Of a DNA stretch of 12,648 nucleotides, positions 1 through 7,819 are shown piece by piece (the first letter of the stretch is position 1; each line of letters begins with the position of its first letter). The DNA is taken from contig USCU01000012.1 in the NCBI GenBank assembly GCA_900553335.1, positions 1 through 12,648 on the forward strand, given 5' to 3'. The position numbers were made by a program, and so were the translations under genes. Source of the DNA: an uncultured Ruminococcus sp. GTDB taxonomy: Bacteria > Bacillota > Clostridia > Oscillospirales > Ruminococcaceae. Below the pieces are notes generated by a model. The model did no database searches, was not told where the DNA came from, and saw only the letters and a program-made list of their open reading frames with translations.

Positions 1-873
1 GATATTAATGAGGTGCACGTCAAAAAGAGAAAGAGAAAATCAAGCAGTTCTCTCGGCGGTGACATTGTAATCTTCATCTTCCTCGTGCTTTTGGGATTAT
101 TCATGGTATTCCCTCTCTACTATGCGGTTATACAATCATTTAAGCCGGTTCACGAGCTTTTCGTATTCCCGCCGAAGCTGTATGTATTAGAACCTACGCT
201 TGTCAACTATACTGATATGTTTAAGGTTGCATCAAGCTTATGGGTTCCGCTTTCAAGATATATATTTAACAGCATTTTCATCACAATAGTTATTACGGTT
301 GCAAACATTTTTGTATGTTGCTGTGCGTCGTTCGTTCTTGCTAAATGTAAATTCCCGGGCGGTGCGGCAATCAATAAGATTATTGTAACAGCTCTTTTGT
401 TCACATCGTCAGCACTTTGGATCATGCAGTTCCTTGTAATGGCAACACTTGGTATGATCGACACATACTGGGCTTTGATCCTTCCGAGCGTAGCGATGCC
501 TATGAACCTCTTCCTTATGAGGCAGAGTATTTCTACAATACATGACTCGATGATAGAGGCAGCACGTGTAGACGGAGCAGGTCTTTTCAGAATCTGCTGG
601 CAGGTAGTAATACCAAACTCAAAGCCTGCTATGATGACGCTTATCATTTTTGCGTTCCAGGCAGCTTGGGCAGTACAGGGCGGAGTTTTGATTTACTCAG
701 AGGAACTGAAAACGCTTCCTACGATTATGCAGCAGATTTCAGCTTCCGGTCTTGCACGTCAGGGCGTAACGTTTGCAACAGCGGTACTACTTATGATTCC
801 TCCATTGGTTGTATTTATGATTGCTCAGGGTAACGTAATGGAAACAATGGCTAATTCTGGTATTAAGGACTAA
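1..873 (+). CDS. Carbohydrate ABC transporter permease, MalG type (probably 5'-partial)
   Basis: Inner-membrane permease subunit of a sugar ABC importer (binding-protein-dependent transport family, MalG branch). Numbering from the GTG at 13 gives 286 residues. A basic N-terminus (KKRKRK) precedes TM1 at about 17-38, and further membrane segments lie near 84-108, 122-145, 150-170, 205-225 and 255-275. The EAA loop that docks on the ATPase is clear: E182-A-A-R-V-D187-G-A followed by I200-P201. The C-terminus NSGIKD resembles the usual SGIKG ending of MalG proteins. The frame is open to base 1 (codons for D-I-N-E precede the GTG), and no ribosome binding site lies before the GTG, so the real start is probably just outside the window; 13 is the first usable internal start. 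Only 39 bases separate it from the next gene, so it is cotranscribed. Its MalF-type partner would be expected immediately upstream. The substrate cannot be read from sequence. Confidence 0.93.
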   Translation, partial: DINEVHVKKRKRKSSSSLGGDIVIFIFLVLLGLFMVFPLYYAVIQSFKPVHELFVFPPKLYVLEPTLVNYTDMFKVASSLWVPLSRYIFNSIFITIVITVANIFVCCCASFVLAKCKFPGGAAINKIIVTALLFTSSALWIMQFLVMATLGMIDTYWALILPSVAMPMNLFLMRQSISTIHDSMIEAARVDGAGLFRICWQVVIPNSKPAMMTLIIFAFQAAWAVQGGVLIYSEELKTLPTIMQQISASGLARQGVTFATAVLLMIPPLVVFMIAQGNVMETMANSGIKD

Positions 874-912
874 ACGGTTTTACGAATATACAAAAAGGAA
901 TGGTGATAAGTA

Positions 913-2499
913 GTGTCAAGAATGAATAAATTAAAGAAAATATCGTCAATCGTTCTTGCAGCAGGGCTTGTATTCAGCATGTCAGCTATGACAGCATCGG
1001 CTGATGAGCCGTATGTATCATACAATTATGACGCTTGGTATGACGCAGTTCCTTCGCAGAGCGGTTACAGAGTTGATAAGGTAGTTTCCGGAAGCGTTAT
1101 GGGCCTTTCAAGGCTCTCAACTCCGGGTGATGAGCTGTTCTTATCAGATAACGCTTCTAACAGCCTTTCAGGTGCAAAAGACCTCTTCTACGAGCCTGTT
1201 TTAGATGAATTCTGGGTTGCTGATTCAGGAAACAACAGAATTTTAAGACTGGACAGCGAGTTAATGCTTGTAGGTGTTTACAACAGTCTTGAGGGAAGCG
1301 AAACACAGCATTTTAACAGTCCGGGAGGGCTTTATGTAACAACAAACGACGATAATCTTCCTGTCGTTTACATCGCAGATACCGACAACTCAAGGGTTGT
1401 AAGAGCGGTTGCTGAAACATCAAGGATCATGAAAGTCGAGCAGGAATTTGTAAAGCCTGAGGATACGGCTCTTTATAAATCCAAAACGTTTAACCCGACA
1501 AAGGTTTTGGCAGACGGAACAGGAAATGTATACGCTGTTGAATCCTCTGTTACTCAGGGTGCGGTTGAGTTTAATGCAAGCGGTGAGTTTACAGGTTTTT
1601 ACGGAGCTAACCGTGTTGAAGTAACGGCAGCGGTTCTCGCTCAGAGAGTTTGGAGAACATTTGCTTCAAACGAGCAGCTTGCATCAATGGAAAGAAACGT
1701 AAACGTTGAGTTTGCAAATTTTGATATTGATAGAGAAGGATTTATTTACACGGTAACTGAGGCTGCAAACGCTTCGCAGGACGCCGTTAAGAAGCTTAAT
1801 CCTGCGGGATACAACATATGGAACACAACTTCCGGAAACTCATATAAGTTCGGAGATCTTGTTGATTATACAACAGCAGAAGTCGGCGCTAATTTTGCTA
1901 CAAGACTTACTGACCTTGTTATAAGTGACAACTTGAACATTAATGTATTGGATTATGAGTCGGGACGAGTTTTCCAGTACAATCAGGACAACGATTTGCT
2001 TTTCGTATTTGGATCCAAAAACTCTACATCAGACCAAAAGGGTACTTTTATTGCACCTAATGCAGTAGAGTCAAGAGCTGAGAAGATTTATGTAATCGAT
2101 GGTAAGAAAAATGATATCACCGTGTTTACAGAAACTCAGTTCGGAAAGATGGTTCATAATGCAGCTTCTCTTTATTCAGAGGGTAAATACGAAGAGGCTA
2201 AAGAGCCTTGGGAGCAGGTGCTGAGCCGTGACGGCGGATATTGGCTGGCATATTACGGACTTGGAAAAGCTGAGCTTAATGCCGGAAATTACGAAAAGGC
2301 AATGGATTACTTTGAATATGCCGAGGCTAATGGCAGCTACGACAAGGCATATCAGTATTACAGAGAGCAGGTATTATCCGATAACTTCACGCTTATAATA
2401 GTAGTCTTGTTAGTGATAGTAGTTGCTTTGGTAGCTTGGAGAATTATTTCTAAAAAGAGAATCTCAGGAAAAAAGAAAGCTAAGAAAGGAGGAAAATAG
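913..2499 (+). CDS. Secreted, membrane-anchored NHL-like beta-propeller protein with C-terminal TPRs
   Basis: This 528-residue protein is probably an extracytoplasmic scaffold or ligand-sensing component of the transporter operon; no enzymatic activity is evident. A signal peptide spans residues 1-30 (basic start, hydrophobic core, cleavage after ASA). NHL/beta-propeller blades follow, the best being FWVADSGNNRILRLD at 100-114 and VYIADTDNSRVVRA at 152-165, with later blades near 270-282, 341-357 and 391-407. Two tetratricopeptide repeats occupy about 412-445 and 446-480 (SEGKYEEAKEPW, NAGNYEKAMDYF). A single membrane helix follows at about 491-512, then a lysine-rich cytoplasmic tail of about 16 residues. 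The expected topology is outside-facing propeller and TPRs with a short inside tail. The GTG start at 913 is preferred because GGTGAT at 902-907 sits five bases before it; ATG 922 is an alternative that also keeps the signal peptide. Such proteins are sometimes labelled gluconolactonase because of the propeller, but I see no support for that activity. Confidence 0.85.
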   Translation: MSRMNKLKKISSIVLAAGLVFSMSAMTASADEPYVSYNYDAWYDAVPSQSGYRVDKVVSGSVMGLSRLSTPGDELFLSDNASNSLSGAKDLFYEPVLDEFWVADSGNNRILRLDSELMLVGVYNSLEGSETQHFNSPGGLYVTTNDDNLPVVYIADTDNSRVVRAVAETSRIMKVEQEFVKPEDTALYKSKTFNPTKVLADGTGNVYAVESSVTQGAVEFNASGEFTGFYGANRVEVTAAVLAQRVWRTFASNEQLASMERNVNVEFANFDIDREGFIYTVTEAANASQDAVKKLNPAGYNIWNTTSGNSYKFGDLVDYTTAEVGANFATRLTDLVISDNLNINVLDYESGRVFQYNQDNDLLFVFGSKNSTSDQKGTFIAPNAVESRAEKIYVIDGKKNDITVFTETQFGKMVHNAASLYSEGKYEEAKEPWEQVLSRDGGYWLAYYGLGKAELNAGNYEKAMDYFEYAEANGSYDKAYQYYREQVLSDNFTLIIVVLLVIVVALVAWRIISKKRISGKKKAKKGGK

Positions 2500-2501
2500 C
2501 A

Positions 2502-3131
2502 ATGTATGAATTTTCAGAACTTGGTTGGATTAAACATGTTATTTTCCATCCTGTTGAGGGCTTTGAAGATCTTAGGTGGAAGAAACGAGGCTCGCTGAAA
2601 TATGCGTTTATTATTGTAGGGCTTTTGTTTATTGCAATGGTTGCAAGCGAAAGGCTTAAGGGCTTCCAGTATACTACAGAGCCGCAGAAGTTATTTAACA
2701 TTGTTCCTATCATAGTTCAGTCGATAGTTTATTTTGCAACATGGGTTGTAGGTAACTGGTCGATATGTACACTTCTTGACGGAGAGGGAACGATGAAAAA
2801 GGTTTGCGTAAATTCGGCATATGCTTTAGTTCCGTTTGTATTCGGCACATATATCTCCGTATTTCTGTCAAACTTTATGACTCTTGATGAATCGGTTTGG
2901 GTATATATATTCCAATATGTCGGAATAGGATGGAGTGTTATTCTCATGATTCAGGGAATGAGAGCAGTTCATCAGTATTCGTTCTCAAAGACGATTCTTT
3001 CTATGATTCTTACGATAGTTGCAATGCTTATAATTTTGTTCCTGGCAGTTTTACTTATAAGCTTGTTCCAGCAGGTATACGCATTCTTCTATCAGGTTTA
3101 CACGGAAATAACATACCGTGTAAGAGGTTAA
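2502..3131 (+). CDS. YIP1-family multi-pass membrane protein
   Basis: A 209-residue integral membrane protein of the Yip1 superfamily. The amphipathic N-terminus carries the typical HPVEGFEDL motif at 16-24. About five hydrophobic segments follow: 33-49, 67-84, 104-124, 133-151 and 163-190. The family-like stretch NWSICTLLDGEGTMKKV at 85-101, followed by AYALVPFVF, is typical of bacterial YIP1 proteins, where a membrane helix and a charged loop precede an Ala/Pro-containing helix. The ATG at 2502 has an excellent AAAGGAGG (2485-2492) inside the end of the preceding gene, and only two bases separate the two genes, so translation is probably coupled. Eukaryotic Yip1 proteins act in membrane traffic, but the bacterial relatives have no established role. 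Context suggests a membrane partner of the propeller and DUF5696 proteins. Family call is likely; function unknown. Confidence 0.8.
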   Translation: MYEFSELGWIKHVIFHPVEGFEDLRWKKRGSLKYAFIIVGLLFIAMVASERLKGFQYTTEPQKLFNIVPIIVQSIVYFATWVVGNWSICTLLDGEGTMKKVCVNSAYALVPFVFGTYISVFLSNFMTLDESVWVYIFQYVGIGWSVILMIQGMRAVHQYSFSKTILSMILTIVAMLIILFLAVLLISLFQQVYAFFYQVYTEITYRVRG

Positions 3132-3140
3132 GGAGGTAAT

Positions 3141-5558
3141 ATGATGCATAAGGATAAAATTAAAAAGCTTTTAGCGTGTGCATTAGCGATTACCATGCTT
3201 TTACCTGTTGGTATAACGAACGCATTTGCTGAAGAAGAAACTGATGCTGCAGAGGAAACCGTACAGGTTGACGAAGGTGCAACTAAGGAAGAACAGCAGG
3301 AAGCTAAGGACGAACTTCCTGAAAAAATCACAGATGAAGAAGCGCTTGAGGCTTGTGAGCTTGCCGCAGTAGCAGGAGATCTCTCCCTCTACTTTGATGA
3401 AGAAAACGCAAGAGTTTGTCTGCTTGATGAGAGCAACGGGCAGAAGAATTACTGGTGGAGTACACCTATTAATGCTTTGGCTGACGATACGGTAATTGAC
3501 CCTTCAGCAAGAAACCCGTTCATGAAAAACGCACAAAGGCAACAGCTTAACTCCGGTCTTGTCCTTACATACGGAAACCGTTCAAACAGAACGATATCTA
3601 CCGTATATTCGGGAACGAAGTCAAGAAGGACATCGGCTGCAAAAACTTCTATAAAAACTAACAGTGATGGAATTACTATCACATACGATTTTACTAAAGA
3701 GGGATTTGTGATTCCTGTCGATTACATTCTTACGGATAAGGGACTTACGGTTTCATGCGATACTTCAAAGATCGAAGAAGAAAATCCTGACAGTGAAGAC
3801 GGACTCGTAATTACTGATATTCAGCTTACACCGTATTTCGCTGCAGCTCCGGAAACGGACGCTAATGAAAAACCTGTCAATGGATATATGATAATCCCTG
3901 ACGGAACGGGAGCTGTTATCAACTATAACAACGGAAAGGGTAATTACGCAACTGTTTATTCTCAGAAGGTTTATGGAAGGAACTACACAAATGTTCCTCT
4001 TCAGCAGCCGAGAACGATGGAGCAGGCATATTTCCCACTCTCAGCCCATGTTTTAAACAACAAAGCTTTAGTTTCTATTGTTACTGAAGGTGATTCTGAC
4101 GTTACTGTAAACGCACAGATAAACGGTCAGGGTAATCAGACCTACAATTCGCTTTATTATGACTTTGAGCTTCGCGGCTCAGATGACTTTGAGCTTAGCG
4201 GAGAAACAACAGCACTTAAGGTTTTTGAAAAAGGCAATATTAAGCTCGGAACAATAGCTGTTACATATTATCCGCTTACAACAGAGGATAAGGATGATGC
4301 TATAAACTATGCTGATGTTGCTAAAGTTTACAGAGATTACTTTATAGAAAAAACTGCTATGACATCCAGAGTCGGAGATGACAGCACAGGTCTTTATGTT
4401 GACTTCTTCGGAGGAGTAATTAAATCAAAATCTATCCTCGGAATTCCTTTTGATTTACAGACTGAGATAACAACATTTGATCAGGCTCAGAAAATCCTCA
4501 AAAAACTTAAAGATGCGGGTACAGGCGATATAATCGTAAACTACAATGATTGGACGTCAAAAGCTATTGACGGAAAGATCTCAACATCTGCAAGCGCTGC
4601 TTCTACTGTGGAAGGGGACAGCAGTCTTGAGGAGCTTATTAAGTACGGAAACGAAAACGGAATCACAATTTATCCTGCAATGGATAACATGGAAATGGAA
4701 AGCAGCACATGGGGCTACTTCACATTTACAAGTACAGCGATAAGAGTATCGAATTCTTATTCAAGACAGACAAGATATAATCCTGCGTTTGGAGCAGAGT
4801 CGGGAGTTGCACCTGCACTTTTAACACCTACTGCTTACACAAAGGTGTTCTCAGAGCTTGTTGAGAGCTTTAACGATGAGGGAATTAAGAATATTTCGCT
4901 CGGCGGATATTCCTCAAAGCTCGTATCAGACTACTCGTCAAGCAACTATTCAAACAGAAAGACAACTCTTGAAACCATAGTAAACGGTTATAAGAACGCT
5001 CAGGAGAATATCGGATCGGTTCTTGCAGATCAGGCTAACGCTTATGTTCTTCCGTATGTAGACCACATCACAAATGTTCCGGTTTATTCAAGCGGATTCA
5101 ACATAGTTGACTATGACATTCCACTTTATCAGATGATAGTTCACGGATATGTTCCATATTCAACAAAAGCTATAAATGCAAGCTCAAATTCAGATGAAAC
5201 ATTCCTTCTTGCGCTTGCATACGGTTCGTCAGTTCACTATGATTTCATCTATGCTGACGCATCAGTTCTGATGGATACCGATTACAATGATCTGTATTAT
5301 GCAAACTATAAGGATTGGATTGATTCGGCAGCTAATCAGTCATCAGTTGTTGATGAAGTTCTGTCAGATCTCGGAAAATATGTCATTACAAATTATGAAT
5401 ACGATGCAGAAAATGCAGTAGCTGTAACTACCTACGGAACTGAGGACGGCGATGATGCAGCAACCGTAGAGGTTGATCTTAAAAATAAGACCGTTAAGGT
5501 AAACGGCGAGGAAGTTGACGTAAGTAAGTGCTTAGAGGAAGGAGGCGATGAGGAATAA
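3141..5558 (+). CDS. Large secreted DUF5696-type protein with probable glycosidase-like barrel
   Basis: An 805-residue exported protein. The signal peptide covers 1-30 (cleavage after AFA) and is followed by an acidic, probably unstructured linker at 31-70. Residues about 80-400 read as a beta-rich domain. Residues about 415-710 look like a (beta/alpha) barrel: LYVDFFGG (D421), DIIVNYNDW (N467, D470), ITIYPAMDNMEME (D515, E518, E520), NISLGGYSSKL, AYVLPYVDHITNVP (D641), FNIVDYDIP (D657, D659) and MIVHGYVPYS (H668). A short acidic tail ends the protein. I recall proteins of this length and order annotated as DUF5696; the barrel and candidate carboxylates are my inference from strand/helix alternation, and no catalytic role is established. 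ATG 3141 is chosen because AAGGAGG at 3130-3136, overlapping the previous stop codon, stands four bases before it; ATG 3144 follows directly. No anchor motif is seen after the signal peptide, so it may be released or held by partners. It could instead be a glycan-binding protein serving the permeases. Confidence 0.75.
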   Translation: MMHKDKIKKLLACALAITMLLPVGITNAFAEEETDAAEETVQVDEGATKEEQQEAKDELPEKITDEEALEACELAAVAGDLSLYFDEENARVCLLDESNGQKNYWWSTPINALADDTVIDPSARNPFMKNAQRQQLNSGLVLTYGNRSNRTISTVYSGTKSRRTSAAKTSIKTNSDGITITYDFTKEGFVIPVDYILTDKGLTVSCDTSKIEEENPDSEDGLVITDIQLTPYFAAAPETDANEKPVNGYMIIPDGTGAVINYNNGKGNYATVYSQKVYGRNYTNVPLQQPRTMEQAYFPLSAHVLNNKALVSIVTEGDSDVTVNAQINGQGNQTYNSLYYDFELRGSDDFELSGETTALKVFEKGNIKLGTIAVTYYPLTTEDKDDAINYADVAKVYRDYFIEKTAMTSRVGDDSTGLYVDFFGGVIKSKSILGIPFDLQTEITTFDQAQKILKKLKDAGTGDIIVNYNDWTSKAIDGKISTSASAASTVEGDSSLEELIKYGNENGITIYPAMDNMEMESSTWGYFTFTSTAIRVSNSYSRQTRYNPAFGAESGVAPALLTPTAYTKVFSELVESFNDEGIKNISLGGYSSKLVSDYSSSNYSNRKTTLETIVNGYKNAQENIGSVLADQANAYVLPYVDHITNVPVYSSGFNIVDYDIPLYQMIVHGYVPYSTKAINASSNSDETFLLALAYGSSVHYDFIYADASVLMDTDYNDLYYANYKDWIDSAANQSSVVDEVLSDLGKYVITNYEYDAENAVAVTTYGTEDGDDAATVEVDLKNKTVKVNGEEVDVSKCLEEGGDEE

Positions 5559-6511
5559 TGAGTACGGCAGTTAAGACGAAGGCAGTTAAGCCTCCTAAGG
5601 AAGCAAAGGTTAAAGGAATGAGAATTCCTTACGAAAGAAGAAAAGCTTTGTATGGATATGCGTTTATTGCATTGTGGTTTATCGGAGCGGTATACTTCTT
5701 CCTCATGCCGCTGGTACAGTCGCTTATCTACTCTTTTAATATTACAAGCCCTGAAAAGGGAGTAATGAACCTTGAGTGGAACGGACTTGCCCATTATGTA
5801 GACGCATTCAGAAAAGACCAGCATTATGCTCAGTATTTGGCTTCTGTGCTTGGTGATACGTTATTAAAAACCCCTTTGATTTTAATTTTCTCGATATTTG
5901 TCGCAGTAATTTTGAATCAGAAGTTTAAAGGAAGAGTTTTTGCCCGTGCAGTATTCTTCCTGCCGGTTATTATTGCGACCGGTCCTGTTATCGAAATAAT
6001 CAACGGTAATATGTCAACAGGTGGATATGCCGGCGGTTCGGAGCAGTTCAACACGCTCTTTGAAACGGACCTTGTCGATCAGCTGTTGGAGTTTTTGGGA
6101 ATTTACGGAATAAGTGATTCGCTTACGCAAACTATTTCCACAGTAACGTCTGACATCTTTAACCTTGTATGGAACTCCGGTATCCAGATACTTATATTCC
6201 TTTCAGCTCTTCAGAATATTCCATTCACTGCTAAGGAAGCGGCACAGATGGAGGGAGCTACAGCATGGGAGTATTTCTGGAAGATTACAATTCCGTATAT
6301 CAGCCCAATGATTCTGGCAGCTTTAGTTTATACGGTTGTAGATTCGTTCGTAGATCCTGAGAACCAGGTAATGAAGCTCATCATGGCACAGGAAAGCTCA
6401 TGGAACTACGGTTATATGGCAGCTATGGCCTGGGCATATTTTGCTATAGTTGGTGTAGCTTTGGCGATCATTGCTGCGATTATAAGCAAGCATGTTTATT
6501 ACGAAGTATAA
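5558..6511 (+). CDS. Carbohydrate ABC transporter permease, MalF/UgpA type
   Basis: First membrane subunit of a heterodimeric sugar importer channel, 317 residues. A basic N-terminus (1-30) leads to TM1 at about 33-58; others lie near 101-120, 127-147, 200-220, 248-266 and 284-311. The cytoplasmic ATPase-docking EAA loop is at 226-250: KEAAQMEGA then I245-P246. The usual aspartate of EAAxxDGA is glutamate here (E232), a conservative change. An unusually long extracytoplasmic loop of about 50 residues, rich in G, S and T, lies between TM3 and TM4 (about 150-200). The start ATG overlaps the stop of the preceding gene (TAATG at 5556-5560), which indicates translational coupling; AAGGAGG at 5539-5545 lies within the upstream coding sequence. 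It pairs with the MalG-type permease encoded next. Transported sugar not determinable. Confidence 0.92.
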   Translation: MSTAVKTKAVKPPKEAKVKGMRIPYERRKALYGYAFIALWFIGAVYFFLMPLVQSLIYSFNITSPEKGVMNLEWNGLAHYVDAFRKDQHYAQYLASVLGDTLLKTPLILIFSIFVAVILNQKFKGRVFARAVFFLPVIIATGPVIEIINGNMSTGGYAGGSEQFNTLFETDLVDQLLEFLGIYGISDSLTQTISTVTSDIFNLVWNSGIQILIFLSALQNIPFTAKEAAQMEGATAWEYFWKITIPYISPMILAALVYTVVDSFVDPENQVMKLIMAQESSWNYGYMAAMAWAYFAIVGVALAIIAAIISKHVYYEV

Positions 6512-6523
6512 GGGGGGATAGAC

Positions 6524-7573
6524 TTGGCAACGAAAAAAGAAGAAAAAATCTTTGCAAAAGAAATGAGAGCTGCAAAGAAAGCAAAACGCAAGGAAATGAA
6601 AAAACTCGGTATTAAGCCAAATCTGACTCCTGAGCAGATTCGTTATAACAGAAATAAGGCGATAGTATCAGCTGTTTGGCCGATATTCAGATTCCTGATA
6701 TTGTTCGGTCTTTGCTTTATCATTTTGTATCCATTGATCTTTATGATTTCTACGGCATTCAGACCTAATGAACAGATGAACGACCCGTCTATCATATGGA
6801 TTCCAAAGTCACTTACATTACAAAATCTAAAAGAGACATGGGACACAATGAAATACAGCTCAACAGTGCTTAACACAATTAAGCTGAATCTTATTGCTTC
6901 AATCATTCAGGTTGGAACTTGTGCTCTTACAGGATATGGATTTGCAAGATTTAAGTTTAAAGGAAAAGGCTTATTGTTCATGATCGTGGTTTTAATGATC
7001 ATCGTTCCGCCTCAGATCATAACTATTCCAATGTATCTGAAGTACAGCTTCTTCAATCCGCTTGGAGTTATCGGACTCTTTAACGGAGGAGAGGGCATAT
7101 CTCTTATCAATACCGGATGGACTATGTATCTGCCGGCGCTCTTTGCTAACGGACTTAAAGCAGGATTATTCATATTCCTTTTCAGACAGTTCTTTAAAGG
7201 ACTTCCTAAGGAGCTTGAAGACGCAGCATATCTTGACGGATGCGGACCTTTTAAAACATTCCTTATTGTAATGGTTCCAAATGCAGCTTCGTCATTCCTT
7301 ACTGTGTTCTTGTTCTCGGTAGTATGGTACTGGAACGACTACTATGTATCGTCCTCGTTCTTTAACCAAAACGATACGGTAGCTCTTATGCTTAAGAATT
7401 TAAGCTCAACGCTTGCAGCAGACCTCTTTAATAATCAGACGGTCGGACCAAGACAGCTTATCGTTTGGCTTGAATCAGGATGTATACTGGCAATCGCACC
7501 GATACTTGTTATGTATATCTTCTTACAGAAATACTTTACAGAAGGTATCGAGCGTTCAGGTCTTACAGGTTAA
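6524..7573 (+). CDS. Carbohydrate ABC transporter permease, MalG type, with lysine-rich N-terminal extension
   Basis: Second membrane subunit pairing with the MalF-type permease just upstream; 349 residues, longer than the roughly 280 typical of the family. The extra length is a highly charged N-terminal extension (residues 1-45, with many K and E) that should lie in the cytoplasm. TM1 is at about 52-76, with others near 115-137, 149-170, 203-221, 252-270 and 313-335. The EAA loop is E232-D-A-A-Y-L-D238-G-C followed by V251-P252. The C-terminus TEGIERSGLTG is the conserved MalG ending. TTG at 6524 is chosen because AGGGGGG at 6511-6517 is six bases upstream and 12 bases follow the preceding stop; no better start lies nearby. 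It is the last gene of the operon and is followed directly by a terminator. It resembles the first permease in the window in architecture but not in the N-terminal extension, so the two are not a recent duplicate. Confidence 0.92.
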   Translation: MATKKEEKIFAKEMRAAKKAKRKEMKKLGIKPNLTPEQIRYNRNKAIVSAVWPIFRFLILFGLCFIILYPLIFMISTAFRPNEQMNDPSIIWIPKSLTLQNLKETWDTMKYSSTVLNTIKLNLIASIIQVGTCALTGYGFARFKFKGKGLLFMIVVLMIIVPPQIITIPMYLKYSFFNPLGVIGLFNGGEGISLINTGWTMYLPALFANGLKAGLFIFLFRQFFKGLPKELEDAAYLDGCGPFKTFLIVMVPNAASSFLTVFLFSVVWYWNDYYVSSSFFNQNDTVALMLKNLSSTLAADLFNNQTVGPRQLIVWLESGCILAIAPILVMYIFLQKYFTEGIERSGLTG

Positions 7574-7579
7574 TATTTT

Positions 7580-7614
7580 ACCGCCTTTGGGTTTATGCTC
7601 AGGGGCGGTTTTTT
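7580..7614 (+). terminator. Rho-independent terminator of the transporter operon
   Basis: ACCGCCTTTG (7580-7589) pairs with CAGGGGCGGT (7600-7609) as a 10-bp stem containing two G-U pairs and a 10-base loop, followed by a run of six T (7609-7614). It lies seven bases after the permease stop codon and separates the operon from the GH95 gene. Confidence 0.9.
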
Positions 7615-7676
7615 ACGTCCAAATTTATCTGACTTGTATCTTGTATTAGTTAAAAAAATTTAAGGTAGATATAGTA

Positions 7677-7705
7677 TTGTAAAAACGGATAATTTTTGCT
7701 ATAAT
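7677..7705 (+). promoter_or_regulatory. Sigma-A-type promoter for the GH95 gene
   Basis: A perfect TATAAT (7700-7705) is preceded by a TG one base upstream (extended -10) and by TTGTAA (7677-7682) with a 17-base spacer. It lies after the operon terminator and about 115 bases before the GH95 ATG, giving a leader of roughly 108 bases. The glycosidase therefore has its own promoter, independent of the transporter operon. Confidence 0.75.
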
Positions 7706-7710
7706 TAAAT

Positions 7711-7778
7711 AAATTCAGTTGAGGTGGGAATCCATTTAAATATTATTACTATTTATGACTAAATTTAAATTCAGCTGA
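7711..7778 (+). repeat. Pair of AAATTCAG(T/C)TGA direct repeats in the GH95 leader
   Basis: AAATTCAGTTGA (7711-7722) recurs as AAATTCAGCTGA (7767-7778), 11 of 12 bases identical and 56 bases apart. The second copy contains the palindrome TCAGCTGA. They lie just after the predicted transcription start, where a regulator of the GH95 gene could bind. In AT-rich leader DNA a chance match is possible. Confidence 0.3.
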
Positions 7779-7786
7779 TAAAATAA

Positions 7787-7812
7787 AAGGAGTTTTCCTT
7801 ATCACAGAGGGG
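7787..7812 (+). promoter_or_regulatory. Ribosome binding site region of the GH95 gene
   Basis: AGAGGGG (7806-7812) lies seven bases before the ATG at 7820 and sets the start. A second SD-like AAGGA (7787-7791) sits upstream in a small perfect hairpin with TCCTT (7796-7800), where it would be hidden; whether this matters is unknown. Confidence 0.5.
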
Positions 7813-7819
7813 TAGACAA

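Noticed and set aside
7632..7645. Tandem CTTGTAT CTTGTAT repeat before the GH95 promoter
   Set aside because: Only two short copies in AT-rich intergenic DNA; likely chance.
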